Of a stretch of 37,523 nucleotides of DNA, positions 17,761-26,601 are shown piece after piece. The stretch covers positions 1 to 37,523 of the forward strand of contig CAJIZW010000064.1 of NCBI GenBank assembly GCA_905181985.1, given 5' to 3'. Below the pieces are notes generated by a model. That model ran no database searches. It was given only the letters and a program-made list of their open reading frames with translations, and was not told the DNA's origin. Source of the DNA: an uncultured Paracoccaceae bacterium (GTDB lineage: Bacteria > Pseudomonadota > Alphaproteobacteria > Rhodobacterales > Rhodobacteraceae). The position numbers and the translations under genes were made by a program. Position 1 is the stretch's first letter, and each line of letters opens with the position of its first letter.

Positions 17761-18648
17761 ATGTCCAGCACATCTAGACTTCCTCCACTTAAAGCCCTTC
17801 GAGCCCTCGAAGCAGTTCACCGAACAGGATCAGTTACAGCCGCTGCAAATTTACTCAATGTGTCTCATTCCGCAGTAAGTCATCAAATGAAAGTTCTAGA
17901 AACTTGGGCACTCTACCCTCTTTTTACCCGCCATGGACGTGTAATAGGTTTAACATTAGCAGGAAAAAGCCTCGCTAGCGTAGCACATGAGGCTTTCGAT
18001 TCTATTAGGCATGAGGTGGACAGAATCCCTATGCGTGCTATGCGAAGCATAGGGATTGGTAGCCTACCGCTAGTCGCAACTAAGTGGGTAATGCCTCGGC
18101 TAAAAGAATTTCACATAAAGCACCCAGAAATAAATATTCATTTAAGTATGGCGCAAAATGATCGCCCTATAACACCATTGCCCGATATCGAGATTCTTTT
18201 CGCAAAAAAATCTCAACTTCTACCTGACGATATTGCTTTGTTTGAAGGAACAGCTGTTCCTGTATCTTCTGTATCTCTTTTAGAGACTTTTCACGGTGAT
18301 GTTAAGAAACTACTAGAAAATGGCCCCCTTATTCATGATGAGGATCTTAGGATGTGGCCACTTTGGTTTAATAATAATGTTGAATATACCAGATCAGAAG
18401 TGGAAACCTCCGGCTTAGTAGTCGAGGGCTCAGCTTTACTAAGGTCGGCCGCACTTAATGGGCATGGGGTAGCGCTGTGTAGAAGTTCTTTTTTAGATGA
18501 GGACGTTGCTGCAGATAACCTAGTCATTCTATCGAACAACAAAATCGATAATGACTGGTGTTACTTTATCCGTTGTGAGGCTGCTAAACGGGACGATGCG
18601 GGTGTCAATAAGGTCTTAAATTGGCTTATTCACGAAAACAAGAAATAA
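17761..18648 (+). CDS. LysR-family transcriptional regulator (GcvA-like)
   Basis: A 295-residue LysR-type regulator. The N-terminal winged helix-turn-helix covers about residues 8-65 (LKALRALEAVHRTGSVTAAA, then LNVSHSAVSHQMKVLE), followed by a linker helix and a periplasmic-binding-like effector domain (about 92-290). The SHSAVSHQMKVLE recognition region is of the GcvA/AmpR subgroup. It lies between the nitrilase-importer operon, from which it diverges across 108 bp, and the oxygenase operon, to which it is convergent. It probably senses a catabolic substrate or intermediate and controls one or both operons. The start ATG has AAGGA only 3 nt away, which is short. A perfect 11-bp inverted repeat lies within its coding sequence. 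Confidence 0.9.
   Translation: MSSTSRLPPLKALRALEAVHRTGSVTAAANLLNVSHSAVSHQMKVLETWALYPLFTRHGRVIGLTLAGKSLASVAHEAFDSIRHEVDRIPMRAMRSIGIGSLPLVATKWVMPRLKEFHIKHPEINIHLSMAQNDRPITPLPDIEILFAKKSQLLPDDIALFEGTAVPVSSVSLLETFHGDVKKLLENGPLIHDEDLRMWPLWFNNNVEYTRSEVETSGLVVEGSALLRSAALNGHGVALCRSSFLDEDVAADNLVILSNNKIDNDWCYFIRCEAAKRDDAGVNKVLNWLIHENKK
18024..18057. repeat. Perfect inverted repeat inside the LysR gene
   Basis: Arms AATCCCTATGC (18024-18034) and GCATAGGGATT (18047-18057) pair perfectly over 11 bp with a 12-base loop. The repeat falls at codons 88-99, at the junction between the linker helix and the effector domain. An mRNA hairpin or an internal regulator-binding site are both possible; coincidence cannot be excluded. 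Confidence 0.6.
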
Positions 18649-18677
18649 CTTATAACAACTAGTTTTCCAAAAATCCT

Positions 18678-20276
18678 CTAGGCCTTTGCCATTAAAGCCT
18701 GCATGATAGGTATTAAATCGTCTGTTTTTTCAAATGTTTTTGATGCCGCCACATATCTATCTCGTCTTAGTAAAAAAGTTCTGTTCATAAGTTTCTTGAA
18801 TGGTTTTTTTGAAAAAACTCTTTCACAATCTCGAAATATTGGGAAATAAGTAGATTTTGGGTTCATCCACTCTGGCGTTAAACCAATAACCTTAACATTT
18901 TCTTGTAAAATCTTTTCTACCATTTTAGCTGTAATATTTTTTTCGGGGCTTTCCGAAAATACTATTACCGTAAGTTTGTCTTTCAATATTTTATCTAAAA
19001 GAATCCGCTCACGATCAACCCCCTCAACAACAGGTTGAGGAAACATTTGACCGACGATATTCTCTGTATCCATACTCTGCCAGACTAATCCGTCCTTAAA
19101 CCTTGGTTTTGGTTTATAACGCATTTGTGAAAAGTAATCTTTTGCTGGAGGGTAAAGGCCTAAAACACGAAAACCCCCCCTAATCAAAGCCCCTTGAACC
19201 CTAGATGAAGGCATCATAATTTGACCCATGCGCAAAGCTAAGTTAATCATTGCAGCTGCGTGAGGCTTTCTTTCCGTTTCATAGCTATCAAGAAACCTAT
19301 CTGAAACATCTGAGCTCTGTAAAGCTTCTGATAGCTTCCAGGCTAGATTGTGAGCATCTCGCAAACCACTATTCATTCCTTGCCCTGCAAAAGGTGGCGT
19401 TAAGTGAGCGGCATCACCAGCCAAAAATATTCGTTTTTTTCTCCAGAACTCTGCAAGCCTTGCATGAAAAGTATAAACCCGCACTCGCTGAATTTCTTCA
19501 TTTTCGTCGTCCCCAACTAAACGCAAAAGCTTCCTTACATTACTTTCTTCAACTATCCGCTCAGGATCCTCACCTTTTCGAAGTTTAAATTCATATCTAC
19601 GAATTCCATATGGCCCAGGTAATGTTATACAAGAGCGGCTTGGGTCACACAGCACTTCGGTATGAAAACAACTGTTCTTTGTTGTTTTAAGGTCTACAAT
19701 TAACCAAGGCTCTTCGAAAGTTGTCCCTAGCATTTTAATTCCAAGTGCTTTTCGAGTTGCTGATTGCCCTCCATCACAGGCGATCATGTATCGAGATACT
19801 ATCTCATACTCATTTCCTTCATGAGGCTTAACTGAAGCAATAACTGTTTCTGAGTTATCCTTAAAACTAACCATCGTCGTTTTGAAAAAAAACTTAACAG
19901 ACTCAAAGCGCTTTAGTCCATTCAAAAGAAGTGACTCTAACCTTGGTTGTTGAAAAGCGTTTCGCTTGTCAAACCCAAACTCTTTAGAGGACGGCTTTAC
20001 CTCAGAAAAAACCTGCCCTGAGGGTCCTTTATAAATAGAACCATACCCACGAGTCACAATTTTTTCTACTTTGCTCGAAAGACCAGCCGCCTGTAAGGCC
20101 CGCATAGACTCATCATCAATGGAAACAGCTCTAGGCTCTTGAACTGTCCCGTCATTTCGTTCAATCACAACGGTCTCAACACCCATAGATCCAAGAAGGT
20201 TAGCCAACAGTAATCCAGTCGGGCCTGCTCCAACTATTAATACATCGGTCTTTGCTATGGTCTTACTTTTTGTCAC
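18678..20276 (-). CDS. FAD-dependent aromatic hydroxylase, MhpA-type flavoprotein monooxygenase
   Basis: A single-component class A flavoprotein monooxygenase of 532 residues that should hydroxylate a phenolic or heteroaromatic ring using NAD(P)H and oxygen. The three diagnostic motifs are present: GAGPTG (16-21), the DG motif CDGGQSATR (167-175) and the GD motif LAGDAAHLTPPFAGQGMNSG (from 285). The EPRAVSIDDESMRALQAAGL region is typical of MhpA (3-(3-hydroxyphenyl)propionate hydroxylase) relatives. The C-terminal thioredoxin-like domain seen in the PheA/MhpA group appears present in outline. The start is a GTG without a clear ribosome-binding site, 18 bp after the preceding stop, suggesting translational coupling. 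It is last in the three-gene oxygenase operon. The substrate is unknown. Confidence 0.87.
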   Translation of the reverse strand: MTKSKTIAKTDVLIVGAGPTGLLLANLLGSMGVETVVIERNDGTVQEPRAVSIDDESMRALQAAGLSSKVEKIVTRGYGSIYKGPSGQVFSEVKPSSKEFGFDKRNAFQQPRLESLLLNGLKRFESVKFFFKTTMVSFKDNSETVIASVKPHEGNEYEIVSRYMIACDGGQSATRKALGIKMLGTTFEEPWLIVDLKTTKNSCFHTEVLCDPSRSCITLPGPYGIRRYEFKLRKGEDPERIVEESNVRKLLRLVGDDENEEIQRVRVYTFHARLAEFWRKKRIFLAGDAAHLTPPFAGQGMNSGLRDAHNLAWKLSEALQSSDVSDRFLDSYETERKPHAAAMINLALRMGQIMMPSSRVQGALIRGGFRVLGLYPPAKDYFSQMRYKPKPRFKDGLVWQSMDTENIVGQMFPQPVVEGVDRERILLDKILKDKLTVIVFSESPEKNITAKMVEKILQENVKVIGLTPEWMNPKSTYFPIFRDCERVFSKKPFKKLMNRTFLLRRDRYVAASKTFEKTDDLIPIMQALMAKA

Positions 20277-20294
20277 ATCAGAGACTTGCGATAC

Positions 20295-21143
20295 TTATTC
20301 ACCTATTACCGGGTTAGCCAATATACCAAGCATACCAATTTCGACTTCAACCAAATCACCCGGGACCATATATACTGGTGGCTCTCGTTTATCTCCAACT
20401 CCACCAGGCGTTCCAGACACTATTACATCCCCAGGCGCTAATGGAGTAAACTGTGACACATAGCTTATAAGTCGTGGGATTGGAAAAATTAGGTCAGAAA
20501 GTGTTGCATCTTGCATTACCTCCCCGTTTAATCGCGTTTGAATAGGTAGTTTAGTATAATCTCCCACCTCTTCTCGGGTCACCATATATGGGCCAAATGC
20601 TCCAGTACCGGGGAATGTCTTTCCAGGCGTAAATTGGGAAGTGTGCCTCTGCCAATCCCTCACACTGCCATCATTATAGCACGCATAGCCCCCAACATGG
20701 CTTAATGCTGATTCCTCAGAAATATTTCGTCCACCTTGTCCAATAATTACAGCCATTTCTCCCTCATAATCAAACCTCTCAGTAGATTTAGGTTTAATAA
20801 GAGCCTGTCCGTGAGCTACTTGTGAGTCTGCGTATCGTACAAATATTGTTGGATACGCTACATCAGGGCGCTGTGTTTCCTTTCGGTGGTTTTCATAATT
20901 CAGACCTATACAGATAATTTTTGTTGGGTTAGGAATCACTGGTAAAAGTGTGACATCTGACATTGAAAAATTAGGTGGCCTATCTTCAATATAGTCCTCT
21001 ATAAACTCTAGAAGGTCCGATTCCATGGCTCCTTTAATTGTATCAACGCCATAATCTAATTGGTTAGTTAAATCTACAACTCCTCCGTCAACAAGTGCGC
21101 CGAAGCCAATATCTCCTAGTCGTGTAAAGCTAATAAGTCTCAT
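20295..21143 (-). CDS. Fumarylacetoacetate-hydrolase-family protein
   Basis: A 282-residue FAH-fold enzyme; relatives hydrolyse C-C bonds of diketo acids, hydrate 2-hydroxydienoates or decarboxylate oxaloacetate and meta-cleavage products. The metal site is visible as Glu127 and Glu129 in DYEGEMAVIIG and Asp158 in CYNDGSVRDWQ, and the family catalytic His is probably His86 in GLNYENH. The C-terminal GDVIVSGTPGGVG motif is typical. The frame is open to 21182, but the ATG at 21143 has AAAGGAAA 4-5 nt upstream and begins the standard N-terminal domain. It lies 11 bp after the dioxygenase stop and 18 bp before the FAD hydroxylase, so it most likely processes the ring-cleavage product. Confidence 0.87.
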   Translation of the reverse strand: MRLISFTRLGDIGFGALVDGGVVDLTNQLDYGVDTIKGAMESDLLEFIEDYIEDRPPNFSMSDVTLLPVIPNPTKIICIGLNYENHRKETQRPDVAYPTIFVRYADSQVAHGQALIKPKSTERFDYEGEMAVIIGQGGRNISEESALSHVGGYACYNDGSVRDWQRHTSQFTPGKTFPGTGAFGPYMVTREEVGDYTKLPIQTRLNGEVMQDATLSDLIFPIPRLISYVSQFTPLAPGDVIVSGTPGGVGDKREPPVYMVPGDLVEVEIGMLGILANPVIGE

Positions 21144-21154
21144 AATGTTTCCTT

Positions 21155-21994
21155 TCAAGAACGCAAAATAGCATTTCCCCATAAATTAAGTGTTCGTTCT
21201 GCTTGTGGCCAATCTCTTATTTCACGATCACAAACAACCTCTAACTCCGCTGAAACTTCTATCCAGTTGCCGTCGGGATCTTCAATAAATACAAATAAGT
21301 TATTACCTGGTCCATGACGCCCAGGACCCCACATCAAGCTGACATCATGGTCCGAAAAATGATCACACCAGTCCCTAATATAATCCCAACTACCAGCCTC
21401 ATATGAGTGGTGATCAACACCTTTCCGATCAGATTTGAAACACGCAATAGTGTGGTGTTCATGGTTAGACGTTGTAAAACAAGTAGCTAATGAACCGTCA
21501 TCATGTAAAACTTGGTCTGTTACTCTAAATCCAAGTTTACCACAATAAAAGTCTCTAAATCTTTCAACATCAAATGATGCAAACGTAAGGTGTTGTATAG
21601 GCCCCTTAATTGCTTTTCTTTTGTTGTCAGTAAACCTAGCAATCCCAAAGCATAGAAGGTTTCCGTCAGGGTCTTTTAAAGAAAATGCTCCATCTTCGAA
21701 ATAAGAAGAGCTACTATCTGAGATTTTAATGTTTTCACTAAGGACTCTAGACCTTAAGGCCTCTAAACCTTCCCTATCTCTACATGCCATGCCCGCATAG
21801 GCCATTTTCTTGTTTTCTCCAGGAACAAAAACCATGCGTCTTCCTGGTCCCTCACATCGCCACTCGGTATCAGACTGCTTGTTAAAATCCATATCCATAA
21901 CGTTTGAATAAAACAACGCCAAGCGCTCTGGGCACAAACTCTCAAAAGAGAGGTGATGAAGATAAAAGCCTGCTTGAACGGCAGTTAAAGTCAT
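21155..21994 (-). CDS. VOC-superfamily extradiol dioxygenase (catechol 2,3-dioxygenase-like)
   Basis: A two-domain type I extradiol dioxygenase of 279 residues. The N-terminal VOC domain (about 10-118) is the structural repeat, and the C-terminal domain (about 132-250) holds the iron ligands: His135 in PIQHLTF, one of His195/His196 in GVDHHSYE, and Glu246 in NWIEVSAE. The double occurrence of KDPDGN/EDPDGN shows the repeated fold. Expected role: meta-cleavage of a dihydroxylated ring. The start ATG has a strong AGGAG 7 nt upstream. It is the first gene of the oxygenase operon and shares a 240-bp divergent region with mutS, which contains a candidate operator. Confidence 0.85.
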   Translation of the reverse strand: MTLTAVQAGFYLHHLSFESLCPERLALFYSNVMDMDFNKQSDTEWRCEGPGRRMVFVPGENKKMAYAGMACRDREGLEALRSRVLSENIKISDSSSSYFEDGAFSLKDPDGNLLCFGIARFTDNKRKAIKGPIQHLTFASFDVERFRDFYCGKLGFRVTDQVLHDDGSLATCFTTSNHEHHTIACFKSDRKGVDHHSYEAGSWDYIRDWCDHFSDHDVSLMWGPGRHGPGNNLFVFIEDPDGNWIEVSAELEVVCDREIRDWPQAERTLNLWGNAILRS

Positions 21995-22056
21995 TAAAAT
22001 TCTCCTAAAGCGCTAAGTAGCTTCATTTACTTAAAGCCTAATGCCTCTAATCAATC

Positions 22057-22088
22057 TTTATTTGTTCATAACAAATAAACAGTATAAT
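22057..22088. promoter_or_regulatory. Inverted-repeat operator candidate with an adjacent -10 box, between the dioxygenase gene and mutS
   Basis: A perfect 10-bp inverted repeat, TTTATTTGTT and AACAAATAAA with a 3-base spacer (22057-22079), lies next to TATAAT (22083-22088) on the plus strand, toward mutS. A -35 match inside the repeat is imperfect in spacing (15-16 bases). The repeat is also suitably placed upstream of the oxygenase operon on the minus strand. It contains the AT-rich dyad form typical of LysR-type sites, but no second copy was seen near the LysR gene. The rest of the 240-bp gap shows nothing else recognisable. Confidence 0.45.
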
Positions 22089-22234
22089 ACACATGTATTT
22101 TTCTCTTACTTCAATATCTATTCTTTATAAAAATGCAACTGGTCAAAAATCATAAATAGTTTTAGTTTGTCTGTGACAAATTCTCCTTGAACTTTTCATT
22201 TGTAAATTTATTTAAAAACCTCTTAGGATATATC

Positions 22235-24886
22235 ATGGATGGAACAGTAAAAACAATAACCCCTATGATGGCTCAGTTCCTAAACATCAAAGAAGAGTAC
22301 AAAGATGCGTTGCTATTTTATAGAATGGGAGATTTCTACGAGTTGTTTTTTGAAGATGCCATTGTCGCATCGAAGGCTCTCGGGATTACACTTACAAAAA
22401 GAGGCCAGCATAGTGGAAAAGATATTCCAATGTGTGGTGTTCCTGCTCATGCCTCGGAGAGCTACCTACTAGAGCTAATAACTCAAGGTTTTAAAGTTGC
22501 CGTTTGTGAGCAAATGGAAAGCCCTGTAGAGGCAAAAAAAAGAGGTCCAAAATCTGTAGTAAACCGTGAGGTTGTTAGGCTTGTTACAGCTGGCACTCTA
22601 ACAGAAGAAAGCTTATTAGACTCCTCTAGTAATAATTTTTTGTTAGCTTTTTCTGAGATCAGATCAGAGGGTGCCATCGCTTGGGTAGATATGTCTACTG
22701 GCGAGCTCACAACAAGCCAGTGTGCTAGAACTAAATTAGCCGTTGAGCTGTCCAGACTTTCGCCAAGTGAAATTATAATATCTGAAGACATATATAACGA
22801 CATTAATCCACTTGCTACTGAAGCCGGCATTGTGCTCTCTCCACTTGGTAAAAGTAGCTTTGATAGCAGTTCCTCTGATAGACGTTTAAAAAAATTATAC
22901 AGTGTCTCTTCCCTCGACTCATTTGGAACTTTTACTCGGGCTGAGCTATCAGCAATGGGTGCGCTTATTGATTATCTAGATATAACTCAAAAGGGTCGTC
23001 TCCCTTTTTTAAAAACCCCAGTAAAAGAAAATAAGGAAAAAATATTACAAATTGATCCTGCTACTAGAAGAAATTTAGAAGTTTTACGGAACTTAAAAGG
23101 AGAAAAATCCGGCTCTCTACTGTCCACAATAGACAAAACACAAACATCTCCTGGTGCTAGGCTTTTAGAGAGATGGTTGTCGGGGCCCTCAACAGATTTA
23201 GCATTAATAGAGGGCAGGTTAGACTGTGTTAGCTTATTTTACAAAAATAAAGATCTTCGAGAACTTGTTCAAAACCTTCTTAAAGAAACTCCAGACCTTG
23301 GCCGTATACTGTCTCGTTTATCCATAGACCGTAGTGGACCACGTGATTTAAGCTCTATTAGAAATGGACTTGTTCAAGCTCAACATCTGAATCAACTGTT
23401 TTCCATTACAGATCTTCCAAACCTTATAAAAGAGAAAAACTATATGCTCATAGGGTTTTCAGAAACTATTTCATTGCTTAAAAATGCTTTAGACGAAAAT
23501 CCTCCGCAACTAATAAAAGATGGTAATTTTATAAAAAAAGGGTTCTCAAAAAGCTTAGATGAAAATCGGTTATTAAGGGATGATAACAAAAAAATAATAA
23601 GTCAATTACAGTCGAGCTATGTTGAAAAAACAGGTATTTCATCCCTAAAAATTAAATATAATAACGTTCTTGGTTATTTTATTGAAACAACGACTAATCA
23701 TAGCGAAAAAATGTTTTCTCAAGTTTTTTCTGATCTTTTTATTCATCGTCAAACTACAGCTAACTCTGTTAGGTTCACAACAGTAGAGCTCTCCAGCCTT
23801 GAAACAAAGCTATTAAACGCCACAAGTGCAATAAGTGGCCTAGAAAAAGAAATTTTTAGTAGGCTTAGGGATTCTGTCTTATCCAGTATTGTTCCGCTCA
23901 CCTACTTAGCATCAACATTGGCAGAAATTGATGTGTTTTGTAGTCTTGGATATCTTGCAAGTGATTCAGAATGGGTTAAACCGAAGTTAGATCATTCTCG
24001 GGACTTTAAAATAATTTCTGGAAGACACCCAGTAGTTGAACATTCAATTAACAGAGCAGGAAACACCCCGTTTGTCTCAAACTCATGTGACTTGTCAGCT
24101 GTTAAGGATGGGGCCAACATCTGGCTACTAACAGGACCAAATATGTCTGGGAAATCAACTTTTTTACGCCAGAACGCATTGATAGCAATCCTTGCTCAAA
24201 TAGGATCATATGTACCAGCGGTAGAAGCAAAAATAGGTCTATTTTCGCAAGTTTTTAGTAGAGTAGGTGCTTCTGATGACCTAGCAAGAGGGAGATCTAC
24301 CTTTATGGTAGAAATGGTTGAAACAGCTGCGATTTTAAACCAAGCTGATGACCGTGCTCTAGTTATTTTAGATGAAATAGGGAGAGGCACCTCAACCTAC
24401 GATGGCCTATCAATTGCTTGGGCTACTCTTGAACATCTACACTCAAAAAACAAATGCAGAGCTCTATTTGCTACACATTATCATGAATTAACAGCTACTA
24501 GTAAAACCCTTGAAAGTGTTCAAAACGCGACTGTAGCCGTGAAGGAGTGGGAAGGAGAAATAATTTTCCTACATACCGTAAAAAGCGGATCAGCAGATCG
24601 ATCTTATGGAGTGCAAGTGGCAAAACTTGCTGGTTTACCTTCGTCTGTCATTAAGAGAGCTCAGTTTATTCTAAGTTCTCTAGAAAACTCATCAAGGGAA
24701 AACAGTGTTACAGACAATCTTCCTCTTTTTTCTACTCCAGTCAACTACCCAAGGGGTATCAAAAAAATTGATCTACTCAGGGTTAAGTTAAGAAATAGTA
24801 ACCCTGACACCCTTTCTCCTAAGGATGCTCTGCAATTATTATATGAATTAAAAGATCTTCAAGGTGTTGATGAAACCCCAACCTGA
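22235..24886 (+). CDS. mutS: DNA mismatch repair protein MutS
   Basis: Recognises base mismatches and small loops and, with MutL, starts repair. At 883 residues it has full family length. The mismatch-contact motif is GDFYELF (Phe34, Glu36) in the N-terminal domain. The ATPase domain shows Walker A GPNMSGKST (about 634-642), DDLARGRSTFMVEM, Walker B LVILDEIGRGTST (about 708-720) and the ATHYHEL segment. The frame is open from a TTG at 22187, but the ATG at 22235 has AGGA 6 nt upstream and gives the usual TPMMAQF beginning, so I choose it. Its 3' end overlaps the convergent grpE gene by 28 bp. Confidence 0.97.
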   Translation: MDGTVKTITPMMAQFLNIKEEYKDALLFYRMGDFYELFFEDAIVASKALGITLTKRGQHSGKDIPMCGVPAHASESYLLELITQGFKVAVCEQMESPVEAKKRGPKSVVNREVVRLVTAGTLTEESLLDSSSNNFLLAFSEIRSEGAIAWVDMSTGELTTSQCARTKLAVELSRLSPSEIIISEDIYNDINPLATEAGIVLSPLGKSSFDSSSSDRRLKKLYSVSSLDSFGTFTRAELSAMGALIDYLDITQKGRLPFLKTPVKENKEKILQIDPATRRNLEVLRNLKGEKSGSLLSTIDKTQTSPGARLLERWLSGPSTDLALIEGRLDCVSLFYKNKDLRELVQNLLKETPDLGRILSRLSIDRSGPRDLSSIRNGLVQAQHLNQLFSITDLPNLIKEKNYMLIGFSETISLLKNALDENPPQLIKDGNFIKKGFSKSLDENRLLRDDNKKIISQLQSSYVEKTGISSLKIKYNNVLGYFIETTTNHSEKMFSQVFSDLFIHRQTTANSVRFTTVELSSLETKLLNATSAISGLEKEIFSRLRDSVLSSIVPLTYLASTLAEIDVFCSLGYLASDSEWVKPKLDHSRDFKIISGRHPVVEHSINRAGNTPFVSNSCDLSAVKDGANIWLLTGPNMSGKSTFLRQNALIAILAQIGSYVPAVEAKIGLFSQVFSRVGASDDLARGRSTFMVEMVETAAILNQADDRALVILDEIGRGTSTYDGLSIAWATLEHLHSKNKCRALFATHYHELTATSKTLESVQNATVAVKEWEGEIIFLHTVKSGSADRSYGVQVAKLAGLPSSVIKRAQFILSSLENSSRENSVTDNLPLFSTPVNYPRGIKKIDLLRVKLRNSNPDTLSPKDALQLLYELKDLQGVDETPT

Positions 24887-25413
24887 GCTGGCCTTAACAA
24901 TCGTTCTTTCAACGTAAAACCTTCAGCTAATACTTGAATTATATATCCTGCCTTCACATCTGAAGAGGGTGCTTCAAACATTGCCTGATGTTCTTGGGGA
25001 TCAAATTTATCTCCAACATCAGGTAAAATAGGTTCAATACCGTGCTTTCCAAAGACATGTATCAATTCCTTAAGCGTGAGCTCTATTCCTTCTATAACAG
25101 CCTTAGAGGATTCACGCTGTTCTTCCGTGACTACGTCTACAGCTCTACGCAAGTTATCATAAACTGCAAGCATATCTTTTGCTAATCTAGAGCCTCCATA
25201 CTCCTCTGCTTCTCTTCTATCTCGCTCTCCTCGCTTCCGAGTGTTCTCTAAATCTGCGAATGAGCGCAATAACCTATCTTGGAGGCTGTTTTTTTCTTCT
25301 TTAAGGCTTTCAATATCGTCTACTGCTTCAGGTTCCGTTAAATCTACATCTTCTTCTGCCAGTTTTTCTAAATGGTCTGTTTGAAAGTCATCTTCATCTT
25401 TTAATTTAGTCAT
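24859..25413 (-). CDS. grpE: Nucleotide exchange factor GrpE
   Basis: Co-chaperone that swaps ADP for ATP on DnaK during protein folding. The 184-residue protein has the standard layout: an acidic, disordered N-terminus (1-35), a long coiled coil (about 36-85, with LLRSFADLENTRKRGERDR) and a C-terminal beta domain with FDPQEHQAMFE and GYIIQVLAEGFTLKERLLRPAQVGV. It is co-transcribed with hrcA, whose stop overlaps its start in ATGA (25410-25413). The dnaK and dnaJ genes are not in the window. Confidence 0.96.
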   Translation of the reverse strand: MTKLKDEDDFQTDHLEKLAEEDVDLTEPEAVDDIESLKEEKNSLQDRLLRSFADLENTRKRGERDRREAEEYGGSRLAKDMLAVYDNLRRAVDVVTEEQRESSKAVIEGIELTLKELIHVFGKHGIEPILPDVGDKFDPQEHQAMFEAPSSDVKAGYIIQVLAEGFTLKERLLRPAQVGVSSTP

Positions 25414-26486
25414 TTTCTTCCTTTATCTATTTTAGATATTAATTTTCCGACCACCTGAGCAGTATAATCAACAATGGGAACAATTCTCCCGTAATTAAGC
25501 CTTGTTGGGCCGATAACACCAACTGCACCGATAATTTTTTTCTCTATATTCATATAGGGTGAAATAATCAAAGATGAACCCGAAAGTGAAAAAAGTTTGT
25601 TTTCTGATCCAATAAATATTCTGACTCCTTCTCCTTCATCTGTTAATTGTAGAAATTCCGCTATATCTCGTTTACGTTCTAAGTCGTCAAACAGGTTTTT
25701 TACTCTCTCAATTTCATGATCGTGTCGAGTCTCATCTAGCAAATTAGATCTACCTCTAACAATCAATCTTTCACTAGCAATATCTGCATTTTCCCAAACA
25801 GCTAAACCTAACTTTACAAGTTCAGTAGCTAAGACATCTAATTCACGTCTATTTTTTTTAATTTCTATTTGTATTTTTAATCTAATCTCCGACAGGGTGT
25901 GACCAATGCCAATGTTATTTAAAAAGTTTGCAGCTTCTCTCATTGACGATGGTGTCTGTCCCTTTGGTGGAACAAAAACCCGGTTTTCAACACTTCCATC
26001 TCCAAAAACTAATACTACCAATGTACGATCTTCAGCTAAGCTCACAAACTCTATATGCTTAATTGGCGCTTCTTGTTTAGGACAAAAGACCAGGCTTGCA
26101 CTTTGTGTTAACCCAGAAAGAGCTGTGCCTATACTATCTAATAATGATGTAACTGCTGATTGGCTCTCCCCAATAGTATCATCTATACGAAGTTTATCTT
26201 CATTGCTCGCTTGCCCAACCTCCAGTATCCCATCAACAAACATCCTTAAACCTAGTTGAGTAGGTATTCTGCCAGCAGAAATATGAGGGCTATCCAAAAG
26301 CCCCAAAAGCTCTAAGTCCTGCATTACATTCCGAACAGTCGCTGCACTAACTTTTTCTGATAATGTTTCTGTTAAAGCAGCAGAGCCCATTGGTTCACCA
26401 GTCGACAAATAGTTTTCTACTACTTGTTGGAAAACCTCTCGGCTCCTTTCACTCATTATACTTGTAATGTTTTTTGTAGAAGCCAT
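25410..26486 (-). CDS. hrcA: Heat-inducible transcription repressor HrcA
   Basis: Represses heat-shock chaperone genes by binding CIRCE elements, with GroEL controlling its activity. The 358-residue protein has an N-terminal winged helix (ERSREVFQQVVENYLSTGEPMGS, then SAATVRNVMQDLELLGLL and SAGRIPTQLGLRMFVD), followed by GAF-like and dimerisation domains. The C-terminal IISPYMN and GAVGVIGPTRLNYGRIVPIVDYTA are diagnostic. It is first in the hrcA-grpE operon and diverges from rph across 115 bp. I found no CIRCE sequence there, so its targets are probably elsewhere. Confidence 0.96.
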   Translation of the reverse strand: MASTKNITSIMSERSREVFQQVVENYLSTGEPMGSAALTETLSEKVSAATVRNVMQDLELLGLLDSPHISAGRIPTQLGLRMFVDGILEVGQASNEDKLRIDDTIGESQSAVTSLLDSIGTALSGLTQSASLVFCPKQEAPIKHIEFVSLAEDRTLVVLVFGDGSVENRVFVPPKGQTPSSMREAANFLNNIGIGHTLSEIRLKIQIEIKKNRRELDVLATELVKLGLAVWENADIASERLIVRGRSNLLDETRHDHEIERVKNLFDDLERKRDIAEFLQLTDEGEGVRIFIGSENKLFSLSGSSLIISPYMNIEKKIIGAVGVIGPTRLNYGRIVPIVDYTAQVVGKLISKIDKGRK

Positions 26487-26601
26487 AAAAAACCCTAATT
26501 CAGCATATTTGTTTACTAGTTTATTAACTCATTAGTCAATCGTACTTGCAAACTTCTTTAAAGAAAGCGTATTTGGTACGAATAAAGTAGGAGAAAACAT
26601 T

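Noticed and set aside
19250-19588. 112-codon open frame opposite the FAD hydroxylase
   Set aside because: It is a shadow of a well-supported gene, with no recognisable domain or ribosome-binding site.
22187-22234. Extended MutS N-terminus from a TTG start
   Set aside because: The added residues match nothing in the family, and the ATG at 22235 has a better ribosome-binding site.
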